A DNA stretch of 64,000 bases from an uncultured Caryophanales bacterium (lineage in GTDB: Bacteria > Bacillota_I > Bacilli_A > Acholeplasmatales > Anaeroplasmataceae), in assembly GCA_946405105.1 (NCBI GenBank), contig CAMJFY010000001.1:62001-126000 (forward strand), given 5' to 3'. Below are positions 10,381 to 18,408 of this stretch, piece after piece; the first letter of the stretch is position 1, and each line of letters opens with the position of its first letter. The position numbers and the translations under genes are program-made. The notes under the pieces were generated by a model, which did not search any database, was not told the origin of the DNA, and saw only the letters and a program-made list of their open reading frames with translations.

Positions 10381-11506
10381 AGATTGCCTCCTTTAAGTCT
10401 TTAATTAAATCCTCAGGAGCCTCGATTCCAACTGATAATCTTAAAAATCTTTCATCTATACCTTTTTCAATTCTTTCTTCTACTGGTAAATCTGCGTGAG
10501 TTTGATACATTGGATAAGTAATTAATGAATCAACTCCACCAAGTGATTCTGCATATTTAAATATTTTAATATTAGTTAATATTTTTCTAGCAAGCTCTTC
10601 AGATTCAACAGTAATAGAAATCATTCCTCCAAAGCCAGTTGATTGGCTAAGGTTTGTTTCATATCCTGGATTATCCTTTAATCCTACATAATGTATCTTT
10701 TTGATACAGGGTAACTCCTTTAAATAATTAGCAATTTGAATGGCATTTGAATTAATTTTATCCATTCTTAAAGCTAAAGTTTTTATTCCTCTTTCAATTA
10801 AGAAAGAATCAAATGGAGAAAGACATGCCCCTATAGTCTTTGCATAATATAATACATCCTCACCTAGCTTAGTTGAATTTGTAACAACAAAGCCGGCAAG
10901 TGTATCATTATGTCCCCCTAAATATTTAGTTCCACTATGAATTACGATATCAGCACCTAATAAAATAGGCTTTTGAAAATATGGTGTTAAGAATGTATTA
11001 TCAACAATTAATAATAAATTGTTATCTTTACATATTTTTGAAATTGCTTTAATATCAGTAACATTCATCAATGGATTTGATGGTGTTTCTATATAAATTG
11101 CTTTTGTATTTTCTTTGATTTTAGATTTTACTAATTCAATATCTGCAGTATCTACAAAATCAAATTCAAAATTATCTTCCTTTAATGTTCTAAATAATCT
11201 AAGTGCTCCACCATATAAATCACTAGAACAAATGAAATGATCATTAGATTTAAATAGCTTGAATACACATGTTATAGCTGCCATGCCTGTTGCGAAGCCA
11301 TTACAGGACTTTCCTTCCTCTAATTTCATTACTAAATCTTCTAAATGATTTCTAGTTGGATTTGATAATCTAGAATAACTATATTTAGAATTATTATCTA
11401 ATCCACTATGAATAAATGTTGCAGATTGATATATTGGAGTAGTTATTGCCCCGTATTGATCATTATTGTCAATTGTCGGATGCACACATAATGTTTCAAA
11501 TTTCAT
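10373..11506 (-). CDS. Cys/Met metabolism PLP enzyme (cystathionine gamma-synthase/lyase family)
   Basis: YSRLSNPTRNHLEDLVMKLEEGKSCNGFATGMAAI, SSDLYGGALRLF, VDNTFLTPYFQKPILLGADIVIHSGTKYLGGHNDTLAG. Confidence 0.95.
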   Translation of the reverse strand: MKFETLCVHPTIDNNDQYGAITTPIYQSATFIHSGLDNNSKYSYSRLSNPTRNHLEDLVMKLEEGKSCNGFATGMAAITCVFKLFKSNDHFICSSDLYGGALRLFRTLKEDNFEFDFVDTADIELVKSKIKENTKAIYIETPSNPLMNVTDIKAISKICKDNNLLLIVDNTFLTPYFQKPILLGADIVIHSGTKYLGGHNDTLAGFVVTNSTKLGEDVLYYAKTIGACLSPFDSFLIERGIKTLALRMDKINSNAIQIANYLKELPCIKKIHYVGLKDNPGYETNLSQSTGFGGMISITVESEELARKILTNIKIFKYAESLGGVDSLITYPMYQTHADLPVEERIEKGIDERFLRLSVGIEAPEDLIKDLKEAIYG

Positions 11507-12168
11507 ATTATATTTACCTCCTTTATATAACCTTTTCCACCTAATTCATTTGTGGTAATTTCAATTATTTTATTACAAACATCTAATATATAATCATCAG
11601 ATGTTTCTTCATTTCCTTCAACTATATAGAAAATATTTTTAGATTCTTCAGTAACCTTAGTTTTTTCAACCTGTCTTACTTCAAGTCTACATAAAATATC
11701 ATTATTATCATCAATATATGAATATTCATTTAGCTTAACCTTATGAGATATATTATCTCCTAAAGGATTATAATTTTCATTTCCAGTATGGAACCTTAAT
11801 GTTACATTTCCATCTGTTTTATCAATATCATGAGCTCCTAAACAAAGCTTTGTATCAATTGAAATAGTATTATAAATATCAACTAATGAATTAATATTAT
11901 AAATGTCATTATTTTCTTTTAATAATCTAATAAGATTTTCACTAGCAGGAATATTTTTTCTTTTAGATATATTTCCTTTTTCATGTATTTTATGAAAACC
12001 AGCTAAAATAGAATCATTTTCTACATCTAAATCTTTATATTTATTAATTAATGTACTTAAATTATTTGATAAATAATTACTTTTTTTAGAATTATCTACG
12101 CCATTAATAATTACAAATTTTATTTTTAATCCAAGATCTAATACTCTTTTTTCTACAAAAAATTCCAT
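11503..12168 (-). CDS. solo B3/B4 (PheRS-beta-like) domain protein, COG3382-like
   Basis: SKRKNIPASENLIRLLKENNDIYNINSLVDIYNTISIDTKLCLGAHDIDKTDGNVTLRF resembles stand-alone B3/B4 proteins. Confidence 0.75.
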   Translation of the reverse strand: MEFFVEKRVLDLGLKIKFVIINGVDNSKKSNYLSNNLSTLINKYKDLDVENDSILAGFHKIHEKGNISKRKNIPASENLIRLLKENNDIYNINSLVDIYNTISIDTKLCLGAHDIDKTDGNVTLRFHTGNENYNPLGDNISHKVKLNEYSYIDDNNDILCRLEVRQVEKTKVTEESKNIFYIVEGNEETSDDYILDVCNKIIEITTNELGGKGYIKEVNII

Positions 12169-12172
12169 TATA

Positions 12173-13306
12173 TTACTTCCTTACTAAATTTAATATTAGC
12201 TTTGATGTATCTATTAAATCCTCAATTAATATATATTCATCCTTAGAATGAACATTTCTCATTCCATTTCCAATTACTATTCCTTTAATATTATGCATAG
12301 ATAAATTATTATTATCTGAACCACCAAAGGTTTTGATTAAATTAATTTCTTTATCATTGATATCTTTAACTGCATCAGCATATCTTTTTATTATTTCATC
12401 ATTAGGATCTACATTATAAGCACTAAATTCTATTTCGTAATTAAAATCTATACTTCCACCTAATAAATTGGCTTTTTCGTTAAATATTTCTTTAATCTTA
12501 TTTAACTCATTAATTGCAATATTATTATCAAGGCTTCTTATCTCACCCTTTATTTCAATTAATTCAGGAACAATATTAACTCCACTTCCGCCATTGATTA
12601 AACCAATATTTACAGTTGTATAATCATTTATTCTTCCTAACTTTATTTCATTTAATGCATTATTTAGGATTACTAATGAATTAATACCAAGCTCTGGGTT
12701 AAATCCAGCATGCGCTGCCTTTCCATTTATTTTGATATTAAATGAAACTATTGATGGTGCAGCAATTGCTGCAGAATTAATATTTCCTTCTAAATCAAAT
12801 ACATATGCCTCGTTTGATTTTAAAAGGCTATAATCAAAATGTCTGCTTCCTTTAGCAAATGGCTCTTCAGCAACAAAGAATATTACTTCTATATCATTAT
12901 GATCTAGGTTATTTTCCTTTATTATTCTTAAAACCTCTAATATAGATGCAACGCTAGATAAATCATCTGCCCCTAATACTGTAGTACCATCAGATGTGAT
13001 TCTATCACCTTTTATTATTGCCTTTTTATTATTGCCTGGTGATACAGTATCTAAATGTGCGGCAAGGATAATACCCTTGCCTTTTTTATTTCCTTTTAAA
13101 TATGCATATACATTATTAGTAATATTTTTACTATTTGAATATTTTTTGTAATTATCAACTGAATTATCTTCTTTAACATCTAATCCTAATTTCTTTAATT
13201 CATTTATTACATATCTTTGAATATCTAATTCATTAAAAGATTCAGAATTAAATTTTGTTAAATTAATAAATTCATCTATTAATCTCTTATTATTTATCAT
13301 AAGCAC
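12173..13306 (-). CDS. M20-family metallopeptidase (PepT-like)
   Basis: AAHLDTVSPG, DGTTVLGADDLSSVASILEVL, FFVAEEPFAKGSRHFDYS, GKAAHAGFNPELGINSL. Confidence 0.9.
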   Translation of the reverse strand: MLMINNKRLIDEFINLTKFNSESFNELDIQRYVINELKKLGLDVKEDNSVDNYKKYSNSKNITNNVYAYLKGNKKGKGIILAAHLDTVSPGNNKKAIIKGDRITSDGTTVLGADDLSSVASILEVLRIIKENNLDHNDIEVIFFVAEEPFAKGSRHFDYSLLKSNEAYVFDLEGNINSAAIAAPSIVSFNIKINGKAAHAGFNPELGINSLVILNNALNEIKLGRINDYTTVNIGLINGGSGVNIVPELIEIKGEIRSLDNNIAINELNKIKEIFNEKANLLGGSIDFNYEIEFSAYNVDPNDEIIKRYADAVKDINDKEINLIKTFGGSDNNNLSMHNIKGIVIGNGMRNVHSKDEYILIEDLIDTSKLILNLVRK

Positions 13307-13311
13307 ACCTA

Positions 13312-14259
13312 TTAATATTCATCAATAAATCTAAACCCCTGTGGTAAAAACATTTCACTTACCACTTCAGTATTAAATGGCCTATCAACAGGTCCTTTTT
13401 CAAAAGCTGTCTTATTTCTTCTATATTCTATAACTCTATTATAAAATCCAGCGCTACCAGCATGTGTATTTAAAAATACTATTTGCCCAGATAGCTGTTT
13501 TGATAAATTTAATAATACCTTTCTACCAATACTTAAGCCTTGATAATCTGGATCAACAGCTACATTAAGTATTGTAGAAAATCTCCCATCTGAAATTGCT
13601 CTAGCAATTCCTACTAATTTATCTCCATCATAAGCTGCCTCAAAGTAATTACTATTACTGAAGGCTTCTTTTGTTTTATTTATATCGTGAGGCCTATTGA
13701 AAAATGCTTTTGTTAATAAATCATTAATTTTGTTGAAATCTAAATTATTGATATTATCCTTATATATAATTTCTTTATTTTTTACTTCTATTTTCTTATC
13801 CTTAGGCTTTCTATAGAATTCTGTTTCAAATTTATATCCAGCTGGTAAGAAATATCCATTAAAATCATTAATGTCAAAATTAATATATGTATAAGCATTT
13901 TTACATCTTAAATAGCCTAATTTTTCATATAAATTAATATCTTTTGGGTTAGCAAAAAGCATTTTTCTTTTACCAACTAAAAGATTTTCTAATTCTTTAA
14001 TTAATTTATATTTAAGATCTTCATCCTTTGCGTAAGCACCAATGATATATGCAGTCTCCACTCCCTCAGATATTGCTCTTGCAAACCCTATTATTTTTTC
14101 TCCCTCATAGGCAAAAACAATATATCTACTATTATCAATTGCATATTTAAAATCATTGATATTTGCAAAATAATTATCATCCTCTAAATTAAATAATAAA
14201 TTATAATCTATATTCTCTTTTTCGGTTTTAAATATAATGCTCATTGCTAAATACCTCAA
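13312..14259 (-). CDS. tandem GNAT-fold N-acetyltransferase (two GNAT repeats)
   Basis: Two GNAT-like halves: YIVFAYEGEKIIGFARAISEGVETAYIIGAYAKDED and YFEAAYDGDKLVGIARAISDGRFSTILNVAVDPDYQGLSIGRKVLLNL. Confidence 0.85.
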   Translation of the reverse strand: MRYLAMSIIFKTEKENIDYNLLFNLEDDNYFANINDFKYAIDNSRYIVFAYEGEKIIGFARAISEGVETAYIIGAYAKDEDLKYKLIKELENLLVGKRKMLFANPKDINLYEKLGYLRCKNAYTYINFDINDFNGYFLPAGYKFETEFYRKPKDKKIEVKNKEIIYKDNINNLDFNKINDLLTKAFFNRPHDINKTKEAFSNSNYFEAAYDGDKLVGIARAISDGRFSTILNVAVDPDYQGLSIGRKVLLNLSKQLSGQIVFLNTHAGSAGFYNRVIEYRRNKTAFEKGPVDRPFNTEVVSEMFLPQGFRFIDEY

Positions 14260-14260
14260 A

Positions 14261-15508
14261 TTAATTATTCTTTAATAATCCTTTTAATGGATTAATTGAT
14301 GGATCAATTGGTAGCTTGTAATCCCAATCAGCTCTTGAAGCTTGATCCTTATTATTCCACTTAGATTGTGATACCTCAGTGTAATAATCTTCTGCAGTTT
14401 CTCCTGCAGGGTGCTTTAAGAATACATTCTCTGGATCACTTGATAGCTTCTTTCTTGAACCATCAGATTTTAACCATTCGTCAAAGTTTCTCTTAGAAAT
14501 CTTGAATAAATATCCAGCGAATGGTCCTCCCTTAGCAAATCTTGGATCATCTGCCTTAGGTAAGTTTGTATATCTCTTGAATTCTGGGATATTGTATAAT
14601 TCTTTAACATATGCCCAAATATTCTTATATTCAGAAATTCTCTTCTTTTGTGGTCCTACATTAACATAGAAGTCTGTTTCCCACTTAATTAATGATACAT
14701 ATGCTCTAATATCAGAATCTAGAATGTAATCACCAAATAAGAATCTATTTGTTTCTAATCTCTTATCTAATGCTTCTAAAGCCTTATGGAAATCTGCTTG
14801 AGATTCATCATAAATCTCAGGAACATATGTAAATGCTTGTCTATAATGTCCATTATTTACATGTGGGAATAGCCAATCATTGAAATCATCTATTTCCTTT
14901 CTGTATTTAACTGGATATAAATCTGGTGCATCTTTAGGTTGTAATGCTCTAAATGCAACCTCTAGGTGATTTGTTAATCTATGATAATCACTACTTACTG
15001 CCTTTTTAGTATTAATATCAGTGAATGTAGGTGTTGTTGCTCTACCTGTATAATCCTTATCAGCATTTAGATAGAATTGAGATAAGAAATAAACACCAGT
15101 ATTTGGATCCTTTAAATCCTTTTCCTCTGGGAAACCCCAGCCATATTTATTTCTTTCTCCAGTATGTCCTACCTTATAATCACCAATAACATTATTTAAT
15201 CCTAATAAATCTCTTGCGATTACAGGTCTGTTTGACCAGTTACAACCTGGAGACCAATAAATTACGAATTTACCACTCTTTGCATATTCAGGTGTAATTC
15301 TATCAATGAAATAATTTGGTTGTCTAACGAATGCTCCACGCTCATCTTGCTCAGAAACAGTTTCTCTACCTCTTGGCTTAGCACCAACTTGCTTTGCAAA
15401 ATATTCAGCTAAATTATCTGTGTATTCAATCTCATCTGATTTAGCTTCTTCTACCTTTTTTCTATGTGCTGCAATTCCGCAGCTTACAATTACTTTCTCG
15501 TCTGCCAT
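14261..15508 (-). CDS. glutathionyl-hydroquinone reductase / Xi-class GST-like protein (paralog 1)
   Basis: GCNWSNRPVIARDLLGL (CPWAxR-like site), YTGRATTPT, DLYPVKYRKEIDDFNDWLFPHVNNGHYRQAF, NRFLFGDYILDSDIRAYVSLIKWETDFYVNVGPQKKRISEYKNIWAYVKELY. Confidence 0.9.
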   Translation of the reverse strand: MADEKVIVSCGIAAHRKKVEEAKSDEIEYTDNLAEYFAKQVGAKPRGRETVSEQDERGAFVRQPNYFIDRITPEYAKSGKFVIYWSPGCNWSNRPVIARDLLGLNNVIGDYKVGHTGERNKYGWGFPEEKDLKDPNTGVYFLSQFYLNADKDYTGRATTPTFTDINTKKAVSSDYHRLTNHLEVAFRALQPKDAPDLYPVKYRKEIDDFNDWLFPHVNNGHYRQAFTYVPEIYDESQADFHKALEALDKRLETNRFLFGDYILDSDIRAYVSLIKWETDFYVNVGPQKKRISEYKNIWAYVKELYNIPEFKRYTNLPKADDPRFAKGGPFAGYLFKISKRNFDEWLKSDGSRKKLSSDPENVFLKHPAGETAEDYYTEVSQSKWNNKDQASRADWDYKLPIDPSINPLKGLLKNN

Positions 15509-15521
15509 ATTTTCTCTCTCC

Positions 15522-16292
15522 TTAAATTATATAATCTGGTTCCTTTAATAAATTCATCTTACTAAAGAATTCTTTTGCTCTTTCAGTCTTTGGACTTTCA
15601 AATACCTCAGCTGGTGTACCATCTTCAATTATTTTTCCACCATCTAAGAAAATTACTCTATTAGATATTTTTCTAATGAAATTCATTTCATGTGAAACTA
15701 ATAGCATTGTATATCCTTGATCTGCGATACTTTTAATAATATTTAATACTTCAGTTACTAATTCAGGATCTAGTGCTGAAGTTGGTTCATCTAATAAGAT
15801 TATCTCAGGCTTCATAGCTAATGTTCTAGCTATGGCAACACGTTGTTGCTGACCACCTGACATGTGTACCGGGTAATGATTTTGATGATCAAATAGACCA
15901 ACATTCCTTAATTCCTCTAAGGCAATTTCTTTTGCCTCCTCCTTAGATTTTCCTTGAACAGTAATTAAACCCTCCATTACATTTTCTAGAGCGGTTTTAT
16001 GTTCAAATAAACCAAATCTTTGGAATACCATTCCAGTATGCTTTCTTAGTTCAAATGCTTCCTTTTTTTCTTTACGAGTTAATGGAAGATGAACTACTGT
16101 TTCACCAATTGTAATAGTGCCTTTTTCTGGCTTTTCTAACAAATTAATTGATCTTAATAATGTTGATTTACCAGTACCAGATGGGCCTACTATTCCAATG
16201 ATATCTCCCTTGTTTACAACTAGGTCGATACCATCTAAAACTATATTATTTTTAAATTTTTTATGTAAATCTTTAATTTCTAGTATAGCCAT
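15522..16292 (-). CDS. polar amino acid (probable cystine) ABC transporter ATP-binding protein
   Basis: GPSGTGKSTLLRSINLLEKPEKG, LSGGQ-type MSGGQQQRVAIARTLAMKPEIILLDEPTSALDPELV. Confidence 0.93.
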   Translation of the reverse strand: MAILEIKDLHKKFKNNIVLDGIDLVVNKGDIIGIVGPSGTGKSTLLRSINLLEKPEKGTITIGETVVHLPLTRKEKKEAFELRKHTGMVFQRFGLFEHKTALENVMEGLITVQGKSKEEAKEIALEELRNVGLFDHQNHYPVHMSGGQQQRVAIARTLAMKPEIILLDEPTSALDPELVTEVLNIIKSIADQGYTMLLVSHEMNFIRKISNRVIFLDGGKIIEDGTPAEVFESPKTERAKEFFSKMNLLKEPDYII

Positions 16293-16303
16293 AATTAAAC
16301 CTC

Positions 16304-17131
16304 CTAGTATTGTGTATCAACATTAATGCTTGATTCCTTCTTATTCTTCTTAAATAAATTCTTAAAGAATGCCTTGAAGCCCTTATCATTGTTTTCATCT
16401 TCATCAATAGGCTTTGGCTGATCAGGAATTCTAATTTTTCTTTCAATAATCTTAAATATTTGTTCTAATATGATTGTTATAATCCAATAAATGATTGCTA
16501 AGGCTACATAACCTTCTAGATATCTATAATCTCTACCTGCAAGTAATGAATTTTGATATGTTATTTCGATAATTCCACATGTAGATGCTAAAGATGTACC
16601 CTTTACTAAACCAATTAATGAATTTGCTATACCTGGCAATGCATTTTCCAATGCCTCAGGTATAATAATTCTTCTTAGAATTTGGGGATATGTCATACCC
16701 ATTGCGTGAGCTGCTTCAATTTCTCCCTTATCAACAGAAAGTAATGCTGCTCTAATCGTTTCAGATGTAAATGCAGATTGATAAATTCCTAATGCCAAGA
16801 ATGCATATACAATTTTTGGAACAATATTAGTATTTATTCCTGCATCAAATAATGAGTTGAAGAACTTCAATATAGCAGGTATACCATAGTAAGCAACATA
16901 TAATTGAATTAGCATTGGTGTTCCTCTAATAATAGATAGGAACACTTTTGCAAGCTGATTTAATCCCTTAATTTGTTTAAATCTAACTACTGCTATCAAC
17001 AAACCTAATATAAGTGAAATTAGAAATGCTAATCCAGCAAGCTCTAATGTAATTGGTATTTTTTCAACTAATTTTGGAATTCTTTTCCACATTAGTTCAA
17101 AACTAAAATAATCTGAAAAGCTTAGAAACAT
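16304..17131 (-). CDS. polar amino acid ABC transporter permease
   Basis: His/Glu/Gln-type permease: IIRGTPMLIQLYVAYYGIP, EAAHAMGMTYPQILRRIIIPEALENALPGIANSLIGLVKGTSLAS. Confidence 0.93.
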   Translation of the reverse strand: MFLSFSDYFSFELMWKRIPKLVEKIPITLELAGLAFLISLILGLLIAVVRFKQIKGLNQLAKVFLSIIRGTPMLIQLYVAYYGIPAILKFFNSLFDAGINTNIVPKIVYAFLALGIYQSAFTSETIRAALLSVDKGEIEAAHAMGMTYPQILRRIIIPEALENALPGIANSLIGLVKGTSLASTCGIIEITYQNSLLAGRDYRYLEGYVALAIIYWIITIILEQIFKIIERKIRIPDQPKPIDEDENNDKGFKAFFKNLFKKNKKESSINVDTQY

Positions 17132-17159
17132 AAAGCTTTACCTCCTGATAAATAAATAA

Positions 17160-18080
17160 TTAATTAAGATACTTTAAATCTGCCTTTTGTGGTAATACTG
17201 ATACTGATTCATCCTCTAATACTTCAGCAATATATTTCTTACCTAATTCTGCTAACTTACCATTGTTATATAAAGTCTCAATACCTTCTGATAAAAGCTT
17301 TCTATACTTTTCAGCATGTGGACCTGTCTTACCAAATAATAAGTGTGAAGTGTTGTTTGCAGTAATATTTGTTGCAGTTTCTGTATCAGATAATACTGTA
17401 ATGTTTAATTGAGCAAATTGAGTTGGATATGCCTTTGCATATTTTAAGATAACTGGTTGATCATGAATTAATGCAACACGACCAGCGATTGCTTCTTCTA
17501 ATTGAGCTGTAAAATCTATTGATGTATATTCAATATTAATCTTGCTTTGACCAGCTGTTCTCTTAGCATTCCATCTATCAATTGCGTTTGTAGTGTTTCC
17601 ACCAGCACCACCATAAATCTTTAAGCCTGAATCAGCTAATGCTTCAAAGCTATCAACATTGATTCCTGGAGCTGCAGTGATTGTATATCTAGATTTTGTA
17701 TATGGATATGAGAATAAGAATGATTTTGCTCTTTCCTCATTGTAGCTATAGTTGTTAATTGCAAAATCAACAGTACCTTGTTGAGCATCAACTATAGTGT
17801 TTGTACTTAATTGGATTTTTAATTCATAATCCTCTAATGCAGGTAATTTGAATACCTCTGTAATAACTGCGATATCATATCCTGTTAAATATGTACCATC
17901 GCTAGTTGTATATAATGCTTCTTCCTTTGTGTCTGCTTTTACAATGAATGGTGCAGGACTACCATTTGTTGCGGCAGTAATAACTGTCTTACCACCTTTC
18001 TTACCACATGATGCTATTCCTACTAAAGCACTTGCGGCTACTCCTAATGCAAATAATTTTGTTATTAATCCTCTTTTCAT
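17160..18080 (-). CDS. amino acid ABC transporter substrate-binding lipoprotein (TcyJ/TcyA-like)
   Basis: Start corrected to MKRGLITKLFALGVAASALVGIASCGKK (lipobox SC); periplasmic-binding fold type 2; TAGGAGGAGAG RBS upstream. Confidence 0.9.
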   Translation of the reverse strand: MKRGLITKLFALGVAASALVGIASCGKKGGKTVITAATNGSPAPFIVKADTKEEALYTTSDGTYLTGYDIAVITEVFKLPALEDYELKIQLSTNTIVDAQQGTVDFAINNYSYNEERAKSFLFSYPYTKSRYTITAAPGINVDSFEALADSGLKIYGGAGGNTTNAIDRWNAKRTAGQSKINIEYTSIDFTAQLEEAIAGRVALIHDQPVILKYAKAYPTQFAQLNITVLSDTETATNITANNTSHLLFGKTGPHAEKYRKLLSEGIETLYNNGKLAELGKKYIAEVLEDESVSVLPQKADLKYLN

Positions 18081-18130
18081 AATATCTCTCCTCCTATATT
18101 TAATAACAATGTAATATGACCACCTTAAAT

Positions 18131-18161
18131 AAAAAGTCGGAGTCCTAAACCAAACTCCGAC
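18131..18161 (-). terminator. attenuator (intrinsic terminator) in the leader of the ABC/sulfur operon
   Basis: minus strand GTCGGAGT-TTGGTTTAGG-ACTCCGAC-TTTTT, upstream of the substrate-binding protein start. Confidence 0.8.
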
Positions 18162-18186
18162 ATAATTCATAACTAAATTCTAATTA

Positions 18187-18306
18187 TCAATTATTACTAG
18201 GATTAGGTCCAAGACAAAAGTCTGTATTTGCTTTCATACACATACAGCTACACATCATATTCATATTATCAGTATTAAATAATGAAACTAAATTAATCTT
18301 TCTCAT
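18187..18306 (-). CDS. short Cys-rich leader ORF (39 aa), uORF1
   Basis: MRKINLVSLFNTDNMNMMCSCMCMKANTDFCLGPNPSNN*; GAGAGGAAAA RBS; shares MMCSCMC (23 identical nt) with the ORF at 26413-26517. Confidence 0.75.
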   Translation of the reverse strand: MRKINLVSLFNTDNMNMMCSCMCMKANTDFCLGPNPSNN

Positions 18307-18332
18307 GATGTTTTCCTCTCTTTCCTACTTAT

Positions 18333-18385
18333 CCTACCTTTTTACTAGGTTATCTATATTATATACCTTTTAATTATTATGTCAA
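18333..18385 (-). promoter_or_regulatory. promoter and 5' leader element of the ABC/sulfur operon
   Basis: TTGACA (18380-18385)-N16-TATAAT (18358-18363), then ACCTAGTAAAAAGGTAGG (18350-18333), identical to 26560-26543. Confidence 0.75.
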
Positions 18386-18408
18386 CACATTTTTAAAAAA
18401 ATTTTTAA

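Noticed and set aside
18081-18170. Longer start of the substrate-binding protein (MNYVGVWFRTP...)
   Set aside because: It would translate through the terminator hairpin; the lipoprotein signal peptide starts at MKRGLITKLFALG with its own RBS.
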